The notes under the pieces: model-generated
What the model saw: the letters and a program-made list of their open reading frames with translations, nothing else
What the model was told of the DNA's origin: nothing
The model's database searches: none
NCBI RefSeq assembly: GCF_900176365.1
Contig: NZ_FWXY01000006.1
Coordinates: 1 to 64,000 of the forward strand
DNA from: Desulfocicer vacuolatum DSM 3385
Lineage (GTDB): Bacteria; Desulfobacterota; Desulfobacteria; Desulfobacterales; Desulfobacteraceae
Length of the DNA: 64,000 nucleotides
Direction: 5' to 3'
Shown: one piece after another, positions 26,301-33,496 of the stretch
Layout: the number at the start of each line of letters is the position of its first letter
How positions within the stretch are numbered: position 1 is the stretch's first letter
Translations under genes and position numbers: made by a program

Positions 26301-28421
26301 TCCATGGGTGAGATGGGTATTTTTTCGGGTGGTTTCATCGCTTAATTCATAGGCTGCCTGTTGTATTCTGTCGTGGAGAAAGCAAAAGGCCGGATTAACT
26401 CTGGAGGATTCCTTGGGCGGTGCTTCAAAGGCCAGCCGGTACTGATGATCCATGGGCATTATAATTTCTTCTTCCACGGCTTTTTTAAGCAGTTGTTTGA
26501 CCCTGTCCGGTGATATTTTCGTAAGCCCCATAATCGTATTCAAGTTAAAATGATTTTTTATACATGAGGCAATGTTAAGAATCTTGCGAGAATCTTCAGG
26601 GAATTTTTTTAATCTGTCCAGCAGATATTCCACCACATTTTCACTTACACTTTCTCTTTGGATTTTGTCACAGTTAAATTCCCATTGCTTTTTGGTAGGA
26701 TCAAGCCAAATCAGGTTATTTGCATGGAGAGATGTTAACAATTTTTTCAAAAAAAAGGGATTTCCATTGGTTTTGCTCTTGAGGATGGAAGATAATGCCT
26801 TTACCTCTTGGGGGTTACGCAGGAGGGTATCGCAGAGCATCCGGTCAATGCTTTTTTCCGTGAGAGGCGTTAAGTGAATGAATGTTGCGGCTTTATTTTT
26901 GTTGATCTCTTCAATGGTAAGCAGTAAAGGGTGGCCCTTTTGCACTTCATTGTCACGAAAAGCCCCGATAAAATAGAAGTATGGTATTTTTTTATAGCTT
27001 ACCATAATTTCAATCATGCGAAGCGTTGCGCGATCTGCCCATTGCATGTCATCCAGGAACATGACAAGGGGATGTTCCTTTCTGGCAAATACCAGAACGA
27101 AATTTTGAAAAGTGATCATAAAACGGTTTTGAGCTTCTTGTCCTGTCAGTTCCCGGACCTGGGGCTGACTGCCGATGATCTGTTCCAATTCGGGGATGAT
27201 ATTTGTAATCAGACGTCCATTGATACCAACGGCATTTAATATGGCCTGCTTCCAATTTTCAAGCCGTTCATTGCTTTCACTGAGCAGGTGTTTCATAAGG
27301 TCTGTCAATGCCTGTATAATGGCAAAATAGAGACCATCTTGTTGAAACTGTTGAAATTTGCCGGATATGAAATATCCCCTTTGGGTGGAAACATGCCTTT
27401 GGATCTCATTTATCAGGACGGTTTTTCCTATGCCGGAGTAACCTGATACAAGACATAATTCTTCATTCCCGTTTGTACAGGATTTAAACCCTTGCTCTAA
27501 TTTTATTATTTCCTCTTCCCGTCCGTAGAGTTTTTGGGGAATTTTGAAATGCCTTGAACTATCATTTAAGCCGATGGAAAAATTTTTTATGCTGTTATTT
27601 TGCAGCAATTGATTTAAACACGTTTCCAAATCAGATTGGATGGCGCTGATACTCTGGTAACGATTTTCTTTGTCCTTTTCGGTGAGTTTTTTGATTATTT
27701 CCCATAATACCATGGGCGTTTCTTTAAATTTATGCTCCGGTGTTTCTATCTCTTTTGCAATATGGCAATGGACCATCTCCACGGCGTCCCGGCCTTTAAA
27801 AGGCAATTCACCCGTTAACATTTCATAGAAGGTTATTCCCAGGGAATAAAAATCTGAACGATAATCAATATTGCTGTTCATCCTGCCTGTTTGTTCCGGT
27901 GAAATATAGGCCGGATTTCCTTCTAAGTCATTGGGAATAGAAGATATTGCCTGTTCACTGGAAATGACGGAGGCAATGGCGAAATCAATGATTTTAAGGT
28001 CTTTGTTTTTGGGATTGATCAGAATATTTGAGGGGTTTATATTTTTGTGAACAATACGATTTTGATGGATATAAGCGATGATTTTAACCAGCTGAATGGC
28101 TTTTTCCAAATAGGTTTTGATGGAAAATTTTGTGCTTATGAGTAGCTCTTTAAGGGAAACAGCTCCAAAATCCTCCATTATGATGGCCGAACCGTTTTTG
28201 AAAAATTCTTTTGTGTAGACTTTTACAATGCCTTTGTGATTTAACCGTGACATGATGCTGAATTCAAAATCAATTTTTGATAGCGATTCCGGAGTGCTGT
28301 ATCTGTCATTGAGGCATTTTATGACTACAGGTAGAGCGTCTTTATCCCTTTTTCCCCGGTATATAGATGAAGTACCTTTATGAATATTTCCATCTATGGT
28401 GTATCCTTGTAGCTCTATCAT
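23349..28421 (-). CDS. Giant pseudokinase-ATPase-TPR-GAF-diguanylate cyclase
   Basis: A 1690-residue signalling protein. An N-terminal Ser/Thr-kinase-like domain (1-270) has lost catalytic residues: the HRD loop reads HKNINPSN (about 125), with Asn in place of the catalytic Asp, and DFG is DFA. A large AAA/STAND-type ATPase follows with Walker A GYSGIGKT (about 330) and Walker B VMFLDDMQWAD. TPR-like helices fill about 700-1320, then a GAF domain (about 1335-1500), a coiled linker and a GGDEF domain with an intact GGEEF (about 1610). It probably integrates signals into c-di-GMP synthesis. It stands alone; input unknown. Confidence 0.9.
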   Translation of the reverse strand: MIELQGYTIDGNIHKGTSSIYRGKRDKDALPVVIKCLNDRYSTPESLSKIDFEFSIMSRLNHKGIVKVYTKEFFKNGSAIIMEDFGAVSLKELLISTKFSIKTYLEKAIQLVKIIAYIHQNRIVHKNINPSNILINPKNKDLKIIDFAIASVISSEQAISSIPNDLEGNPAYISPEQTGRMNSNIDYRSDFYSLGITFYEMLTGELPFKGRDAVEMVHCHIAKEIETPEHKFKETPMVLWEIIKKLTEKDKENRYQSISAIQSDLETCLNQLLQNNSIKNFSIGLNDSSRHFKIPQKLYGREEEIIKLEQGFKSCTNGNEELCLVSGYSGIGKTVLINEIQRHVSTQRGYFISGKFQQFQQDGLYFAIIQALTDLMKHLLSESNERLENWKQAILNAVGINGRLITNIIPELEQIIGSQPQVRELTGQEAQNRFMITFQNFVLVFARKEHPLVMFLDDMQWADRATLRMIEIMVSYKKIPYFYFIGAFRDNEVQKGHPLLLTIEEINKNKAATFIHLTPLTEKSIDRMLCDTLLRNPQEVKALSSILKSKTNGNPFFLKKLLTSLHANNLIWLDPTKKQWEFNCDKIQRESVSENVVEYLLDRLKKFPEDSRKILNIASCIKNHFNLNTIMGLTKISPDRVKQLLKKAVEEEIIMPMDHQYRLAFEAPPKESSRVNPAFCFLHDRIQQAAYELSDETTRKNTHLTHGRLLWKKLDLSKGMDYLSDLLYHLNEGVDLMVDGNERYELSKLNLKAGISARKAAAYIEALNYLQTGLELLPKDPWNKAYDLILPLSMEYSECAYFSGNHEKGKQQILLTLKHVRSDLEKAKAIKILVTQYSTLGKMEESIELGLDGLRHLGVNISQNPKESVILEELMQIKSNQGSRKISELEDAPEIKDPNILAIFDLIMEIMPSAYLIGNKNLFMILTLTVVNLSLRHGNSSVTAFAFVTYGILLCSALDNPREGYQFGKLSMALSDRYQDPRVDCRIYHLYVDLIFHWANHWSKMEKIQKEGIKIGYQSGNLLYIAYLAHHRHTWDPRLTLKELITEKKKDRAIIKETGYQDALNETNLVMHLYLNFQGKTIDKYSFNTKTFDESQCLREMQKSHFITGITAYHIWKAEMFAFYGDYDRAVEHVTKAKPTMGSVMALPYEVRFCVVTFLSHGGRYTALNPQDKKTAWKQMQECHGKMKTWANFTPDNFVHLQLMMEAELAKLSGEHIKALKLYNKAIQKAHDHFWLRDEAVINELAGRLYLEFNDEKAAAGYLYDAYHLYYIWGAERKMADMAQKHPNIFERQKAIKKMGPVGKENFSKTQKGHSSEMPKENPSSATCDDPAKFGYLDIETLLKSTRAISKEIVLETLIKNMMKIVIENAGAQKGYFIVPKENNELIILANVSFAGEAVAMDMEHPVQGSGKLPEGLIHYVARTHEQVVLFNRDQSVFFQNDEYFNTHHIKSVLCLPLIGRKQLQGILYLENNLTPGAFSPDRVEVLKILTSQIIISLENARLYRSLENQKQILEQQVAERTKELEELAMTDPLTKLMNRRSMNEKLNYEKIRYQRSRKPFSILLGDIDNFKYFNDTYGHDFGDAVLQTISKVMKSSLRKQDLICRWGGEEFLIVLPETEFNGAMLLAERLRKNIFTTTLYFNNQPVNISMTFGLSIYNSLQSVENTIKKADDGLYEGKKNGKNRVVFIQ

Positions 28422-28555
28422 TTTCCATCTCCAAAAATTGCTAAAAATATAGAAATTGGTCAGTTGGAAATTTTAATCATCTGTCTGGCCCAAAAAAGAG
28501 GTGTCGTCTTATAGCCCGTGTCTTGGGTCGTTCCACTTTGGCGGAATTATTTAAA

Positions 28556-28945
28556 TTATTGTAATGTCTTGATTTTTCTTTTTGATATGATGGCTTTGTG
28601 AATTCTGGCCTCTTCCATGCAATCAGGTGTATGTAAAAATCCCCCTTTTTTGAAATCCCGGCCCCAGATTTCATGCCGGATCCGGTGTTTAAGTCTGTAC
28701 ATACGATTTACAGCATCATGGCCCTCAAGGAGATACATATCAAGTTTAAATAGCGGGGGTAATCTCATTAATGTGGTAATTCGGGGTATCCAGCCGTGAT
28801 ACAGCCTAAAGATATCACCAAAGGTGAGGCGAACCTTCCATCTTTCGGTGATGGTAAATCCATTTTCTTTAATTCTTTTTTCAATGATATTTTTTTTCCC
28901 AAAAATATACGACTCTGATTTCAAAAGACAAAATGTTTGTTGCAT
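28556..28945 (-). CDS. Divergent nucleoside-diphosphate-kinase-like protein
   Basis: A protein of about 129 residues starting MQQTFCLLKSES, which lines up with the NDK start (xxTLxxIKPDA), followed by KKNIIEKRIKENGF, the block LLEGHDAVNRMYRLKHRIR (NDK VLEGxxAVxxxRxxxG...IR) and FLHTPDCMEEAR (NDK NxxHxSDSxExA). The candidate catalytic His is kept in FLHTPD, but KPD is replaced by KSE, so activity is doubtful. No strong ribosome site is visible; AAGAAAG lies 13 bases before the ATG. It lies downstream of the giant signalling gene's start on the same strand. The NDK relationship is a by-eye alignment. Confidence 0.55.
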   Translation of the reverse strand: MQQTFCLLKSESYIFGKKNIIEKRIKENGFTITERWKVRLTFGDIFRLYHGWIPRITTLMRLPPLFKLDMYLLEGHDAVNRMYRLKHRIRHEIWGRDFKKGGFLHTPDCMEEARIHKAIISKRKIKTLQ

Positions 28946-29155
28946 TTGTTTTAACTTTCTTGCATCTGTGGCACAAGTCACACTGGATGAGCTTAAAAAA
29001 TATGTTGAAAGCCAAGGTGATGACCATCATAATGACGGATCAAAAAGTTCCTCAAAATAGTGGTTTTATATCATCAGTCCCCATATTTTGACACTTAAAA
29101 TTCAATTTTTCATGTGCAGGTATTTGTATCGCTGGAATCCGGCAGACCAGATTCA

Positions 29156-29286
29156 GTAAATATTCGGTCAGCACCCCATCTTCACCTCTTTTGGTCTGCT
29201 CACATAACATTAGTATGCTACGCAGCCCCAAACAGGCGAACATGGGGCACTGTCCAAATATTTACATAATTAAACGGAATATTTAC
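29156..29286 (+). mobile_element. 131-bp MITE-like element, copy C3
   Basis: Third 131-bp copy, same orientation as C1, with ends GTAAATATTCGG / CGGAATATTTAC and a perfect 8-bp duplication CAGATTCA (29148-29155 and 29287-29294). It lies in the 500-base gap between the NDK-like gene and the selenoprotein rhodanese; the rest of that gap holds only a weak hairpin near 29422-29455. Confidence 0.92.
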
Positions 29287-29485
29287 CAGATTCATGCATA
29301 TCTTCAAGACAAAATAACAATTTTTGTTTGGGAATGTGACTGGTTTGAAAGTCATGATCACAATGCAGGGGGCAGTATGATTTTGATGGGGATGGATACG
29401 CTTCAGGGCTTAATATCATAGGACCCCTCCTGAATCTGTGACTCAGGGGGGGAGCATTTGGGGTGGTCAGTGATTTTTCTGATAT

Positions 29486-30259
29486 TTAGTTAAAAATGTA
29501 AATATCAGGATAATCCATGAGTTTCAGGGTGGCAGCAATAACACCGGCCACCGCAGGTTCATCATGGATAATAATCAGGCTGTTGCTTTTGTTCAGTTCT
29601 TCCATCATGGGCTTGGAAAACATGTTGGCATAATCAACATGATTGGCACCCTTGATATGGCCTTTGTCGTATTTTGATTTATCACGGAAATCAACAAAGG
29701 TGTAATTTTTCAATGCTTTTGCATCTTTCTCGTTGATAAGTAATGCGGCAAAATCAATCTTGTTTACATCAATCAAATCATTCAGGAGTTCCAGCTGCCC
29801 CACTACGGGGAAGCCTGCCTTTTTCCACCCTTTGATACCGTCTTTCATCCAATATACATTCTGATAGCCATTAGTAACCGCCAACCTGGCGGCGTGATAG
29901 GATTTCCATCACGTGCCCGACGCACAATAGGTGAGAATGGGGGTGTTTTTATCCTTGGGAAGCTGGGCTATGTCAAAGTCCACCTTATCCAATGGCAGAT
30001 CTGTACGTTTATGATCCTTGGGTACCAGGCAGGTGATGTGTATGGTTCCTGCCGGATGACCTTTCATGAAATCCGTGGTGTGACTGTGACATGCCACAAA
30101 GACCACTCCGTCGGCATGAAGTTTTTTTGCTTCTTCCAGCGTCACAGCCTTGAAGCCGTCTCCACCTTTGGCAGGGGCTGGAACCTTGGCAGCCATCGCC
30201 AAGGTTGAAAGCCCGGTGATAAAAAGCAATGCTACAATAAAACTTGTGATTCTCTGCAT
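29486..30259 (-). CDS. Exported two-domain rhodanese, probable selenoprotein (UGA-encoded Sec117)
   Basis: Read through one UGA (29909-29911), the frame gives a 257-residue protein: signal peptide ending LAMAA, a rhodanese domain with active loop YCASGT-U-WKSYHAA, and a second rhodanese-like domain (VDFRDKSKYDKGHIKGANHVDY) whose loop has no cysteine. The UGA sits exactly where related rhodaneses in this window have the second loop Cys (YCGGLTCKLS). Sixteen bases after the UGA the mRNA forms CCGCCA-GGU-UGGCGG, a SECIS-like hairpin. Homology continues on both sides of the UGA in frame, which argues against two genes. A simple nonsense mutation remains possible. Confidence 0.75.
29878..29892 (-). 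promoter_or_regulatory. Bacterial SECIS-like hairpin
   Basis: The minus-strand mRNA has a perfect 6-bp stem CCGCCA/UGGCGG closing a GGU loop, starting 16 nucleotides after the UGA. Bacterial SECIS elements need a stem-loop just 3' of the UGA with G residues in the apical loop, and the E. coli fdhF loop also contains GGU. The placement fits. Confidence 0.65.
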
Positions 30260-30461
30260 TACAACACTCCTTTGTGTTTAAATATGTCTATTTTTTTACA
30301 AATTTTACTCCTTTGCATTTGGCCTTTGTATACTGCTATTTGATTCACCCCCTTTTCTTATCTGTTGGCGATTTTATTACCACCCCTTTGTGATAGTCAT
30401 CGACATTTTTAAGGGAAACCGGTATTTTTTTGGACTCTGCTTTAAAGAAAATATTCCGTGC

Positions 30462-30915
30462 TTACTGATAAAGTTGTCCTGCATGATTTAACCACCCGTC
30501 TTCATGACGGCCACTGGGGTCATGGTGGGTCCAGTGAACCACTCCGCCTTTTGAATTCCATTCATATTCGCCATAAAAGTTAATGTGATCACCGACCTCA
30601 AGAGCATTAATTCTTGGTGCAAGATCTATGTTGTGGGCAATTAACAGGGTCTGGCCTGAATTTATCCGAATAATGAATCGTTGGTGTTGGCTTCCCTGGG
30701 TGTCATCCGGCAGAATTTTAATAACTTTGCCTGACCCGCCGACCTGGATGTTGCTGATTCTGTCTTGAAAAGCCTTTTTCAGGGCTTTGTCACTTGTGGA
30801 ATCTTCCGATTTAAGGGATAAAGATAGATTGGATTGAAAAAGAAGTATCGGGTTGTGAAATAAACCCGTAGGCTGCCAGGGATATGATTAATATGAATAG
30901 TATTTTTTTCATCAT
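30462..30915 (-). pseudogene. DUF3465 exported protein, frameshifted
   Basis: The ATG at 30915 or 30912 (GGAG upstream) opens a 34-residue frame with a signal peptide (MKKILFILIISLAAYGFIS) that stops at 30811. The remainder of the protein continues in another frame to 30462: ALKKAFQDRISNIQVGG, QHQRFIIRINSGQTLLIAHN, LEVGDHINFYGEYEWNSKGG, VVHWTHHDPSGRHEDGWL. These blocks match the DUF3465 family. The second frame has no start codon, so a one-base slip, perhaps at the T5 run (30837-30841), has split the gene. It is either a true lesion or a sequencing error. Confidence 0.7.
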
Positions 30916-30931
30916 TTACTCCGAGATAGTT

Positions 30932-31192
30932 CTATTTGAACAGTATTTTTGAGGATTCGAGTAATGCTTCCAGCCCCATAATTGTCATAAGAGAGAGAAA
31001 AAAAAGGCCTGAAAGCATGCCAAGTATCTCAATAACCTGCTCTGTCGGCAATACCCATTGTTTTGCGTTAAGTGACTCTGAAACCGGGATGACTTTTGAA
31101 GATGCCGAAATCTGCCCTTTGCTTAGCCATTTATCATAATTGACAATTCTTTTTTCAAGAAAAGGATCAGCAATATATTTTTTTATCTTCAT
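30932..31192 (-). CDS. Small single-span membrane protein
   Basis: An 86-residue protein with GAGGAG at good spacing before its ATG. The N-terminal 50 residues are polar; the stretch SSKVIPVSES...KQWVLPTEQVIEIL resembles a segment found near the start of some 4Fe-4S oxidoreductases, but no cysteine follows here. A hydrophobic segment (MLSGLFFLSLMTIMGL) forms the C-terminal half. It may be a truncated remnant of a larger Fe-S protein. It is in line with the DUF3465 and rhodanese genes. I cannot assign a function. Confidence 0.5.
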   Translation of the reverse strand: MKIKKYIADPFLEKRIVNYDKWLSKGQISASSKVIPVSESLNAKQWVLPTEQVIEILGMLSGLFFLSLMTIMGLEALLESSKILFK

Positions 31193-31498
31193 CTTACCAC
31201 TCCTCTTTGATCTTTTTGCAGCCCAATGCCGAGTTGAGGCGCGAGTTTTATAAGTTGGCTATCCAACTCATTTTTGCAAACCCATATTAAATTCTTAAAG
31301 TGCTGTTTTTGGTGGTAAAAACGTTGACCTAAGATGGTTTTTGGGATGTTTTTTTCGTGATTTACTCAATAGATTCAGGCTATTGGCTTGGCCCGACCCC
31401 ATTTGATTTTTCATTTGATTTTTGATTTGAATTTGATTTGTATTATTTGCTTAATTATTAACACAACTTTTATGTTAGATAGGATACCCTATGCGCTT
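31193..31498. other. AT-rich intergenic stretch
   Basis: No gene is visible. It contains a small palindrome AGTTGG-CTAT-CCAACT (31253-31268) and a run of imperfect TTTGATTT repeats near 31405-31440. Base composition drops towards AT from here to about 33.5 kb. Confidence 0.5.
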
Positions 31499-32974
31499 TT
31501 AATTTGAATAGAAAACCGATTTCCTAAAAGTATCTTTTATTCCTAAAGCATCATGCAGAGCTCTATGAATTTCAAAGGCTTTGGTAAAATCTGATACTGA
31601 GTCATTTCTATAAAAAAAGCGCCATTGTCCCTTTCTATTGCCGCCTGAAAAGTGATTTCCAACTACACCAACTCGGTAAATTTCATCAAGTATTACGGAA
31701 GGGGCACTTAAGTTTCTAATTCTTGCTTCGTCGTAAAATTCTTGAGATGTGAAATTTAGCCCTAATTGTTGAATAATAATCTGAAGTTTATTCATCGCAC
31801 TATCATCAAATAGCGTTGAGATTTCTTCAGAGATCTCACTATAAGCACTATTTGAGTAAGCCCGAATTGCGCTGTCATAGGCACTTCGAGTGAAACTCTT
31901 TTCCTGCTCGCATTTATTTTTCATAAGACTTAGTAAACGAACAAAATCCCTTGGTCTTGCCCAAGTTAATTCAAAAAAGAATTTCCAAGTATCACGCCCA
32001 TCAATCTTGAATGGAAACCATCGATTCCAGAGCTGGCTATCTGACATCAAGTCGGAATTTTCTTTGCCAACCATTGAATATCGGATCTTCTTGAACATCA
32101 ATCTCCAAAGGGGATGATCCACTGTTATTCTTGGATTTGTCCACCAACTAAGTTTTACACCAAAATTATCCATTAACTTATTTATTTCATCTCCCCTTAG
32201 ATCATGAATAACCTCATCTCTCAATGCAATTAGAACATGCAAATTGGATGTGATACCGTTGATGTATTTAGTGGCGAGAATTAGATTTTTGATCATCGTT
32301 CTGTCGATACCATATGTACTTCTCGCTTTTGTCAATTCGACTTCATCTATAAAAACAACAACTTTTTTATTTAATTTTTGAGATATTTGATTTGATAGAT
32401 ACCTTATATTTCTGGCCGCTTGTACTATACTTTCGCTTTCTTCTTCTGAATATATATTTTGCATTCTCAAACCGACACTAACAGCGCCATTGGGATCTAC
32501 TGTTACTACCAACATATCCAAAACTGATGCGATAGCACGAAAAAAACTTTGTTTGGTATTGTAAATAAGTTGCGAGAATCCATTGTCGATGAACTTGCTC
32601 GCGATCAAACTTAATAGGTACCATTTCCAGAAAGTTAAAGTTGTGGTGTCTTTATCATTTTCTTCCTCAAAGACATCGCTAAAAACTTTAAATCTACGCC
32701 TAAATTCATCTATGATTTCAGCGTCTTCTCTTACTTTGTTATAGCTTAAAGAAATAAAAGGGATTTGTCTCTCAATACAAGAGTTTTCCAATAATTTTAA
32801 TAAAGAAGTTTTTCCAGTTCCCTTGTATCCATGTACATAGCGTTTTTTACCAGTAACTAAACTATCAATATTTTTTTGGGAAACTCCCATGAAATACAAA
32901 TTCTCTATATTTTCTTTCGTTTTAAATTCTTCTGAACCATCAATGTCACCTAAAAACAGATCCCCAACGAGCAT
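31499..32974 (-). CDS. P-loop ATPase, Sll1717-like
   Basis: A 491-residue soluble ATPase. It starts MLVGDLFLGDIDGSEEF, with Walker A GYKGTGKTSLLK (about 48), Walker B KVVVFIDEVELT (about 210), and a helical C-terminal half ending in a winged-helix-like region. This pattern fits the P-loop ATPase group typified by Sll1717, found sporadically and often in accessory DNA. The ATG follows AGGAGA; the longer upstream reading is not supported. Codon use and flanks are clearly more AT-rich than the surrounding genes, suggesting horizontal transfer. It has no partner gene. A defence role is conceivable but not shown. Confidence 0.65.
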   Translation of the reverse strand: MLVGDLFLGDIDGSEEFKTKENIENLYFMGVSQKNIDSLVTGKKRYVHGYKGTGKTSLLKLLENSCIERQIPFISLSYNKVREDAEIIDEFRRRFKVFSDVFEEENDKDTTTLTFWKWYLLSLIASKFIDNGFSQLIYNTKQSFFRAIASVLDMLVVTVDPNGAVSVGLRMQNIYSEEESESIVQAARNIRYLSNQISQKLNKKVVVFIDEVELTKARSTYGIDRTMIKNLILATKYINGITSNLHVLIALRDEVIHDLRGDEINKLMDNFGVKLSWWTNPRITVDHPLWRLMFKKIRYSMVGKENSDLMSDSQLWNRWFPFKIDGRDTWKFFFELTWARPRDFVRLLSLMKNKCEQEKSFTRSAYDSAIRAYSNSAYSEISEEISTLFDDSAMNKLQIIIQQLGLNFTSQEFYDEARIRNLSAPSVILDEIYRVGVVGNHFSGGNRKGQWRFFYRNDSVSDFTKAFEIHRALHDALGIKDTFRKSVFYSN

Positions 32975-33496
32975 TTGTGATCTCCTAATTTTTATTTTGA
33001 TAAGTGTTAAGTTCGCAAAAACGTCATTGACGTTGCAACACAAGATTGGACCAAGAGTCATCTGAAACTCTTAATTCAGGTCCTTTTCACAAGCATTTAT
33101 TCAGTTTTTTTGTATAATTCCCAAAAAGTTCAATGCTCATCAAAAAAATGACTCATTCCCTGCTGGTTGTTATGAATCTCTATCATTAAAAAATAAAAAA
33201 TTATTCAGTACATTTTTAAACAATTCTAAACATTAAAAGGCAGTGGACTGTTTTTTTCAGTTGCCAAATCACACATAACAATAAATGTTTTTTTTGACAA
33301 CTATTATTACTTTTTGATATGTAACTATTTTTGAAATTATTAAAAATAAGGTATTTTATTGAGAACATGCTTATTTGATTTTTATTGTTTTAAAAATTTT
33401 ACAAAATCATAAGTTTGTTTTGGTTAAAAGTTCCATAAATCAACCAAACTGCTGATTAAAATAAAATTCCCTGACGATAAAAAAGGCCCCTGAAAA
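32975..33496. other. AT-rich intergenic stretch
   Basis: About 520 bases with no credible reading frame, very AT-rich with many short A and T runs. It probably holds the promoters of the ATPase and of the FAD enzyme, but no specific site can be supported. It ends the AT-rich island. Confidence 0.5.

Noticed and set aside
29884-29911. Two separate genes (29486-29884 and 29909-30259) instead of one
   Set aside because: The downstream part has no ribosome site, starts in the middle of the rhodanese loop and is in the same frame; readthrough of one UGA explains both.
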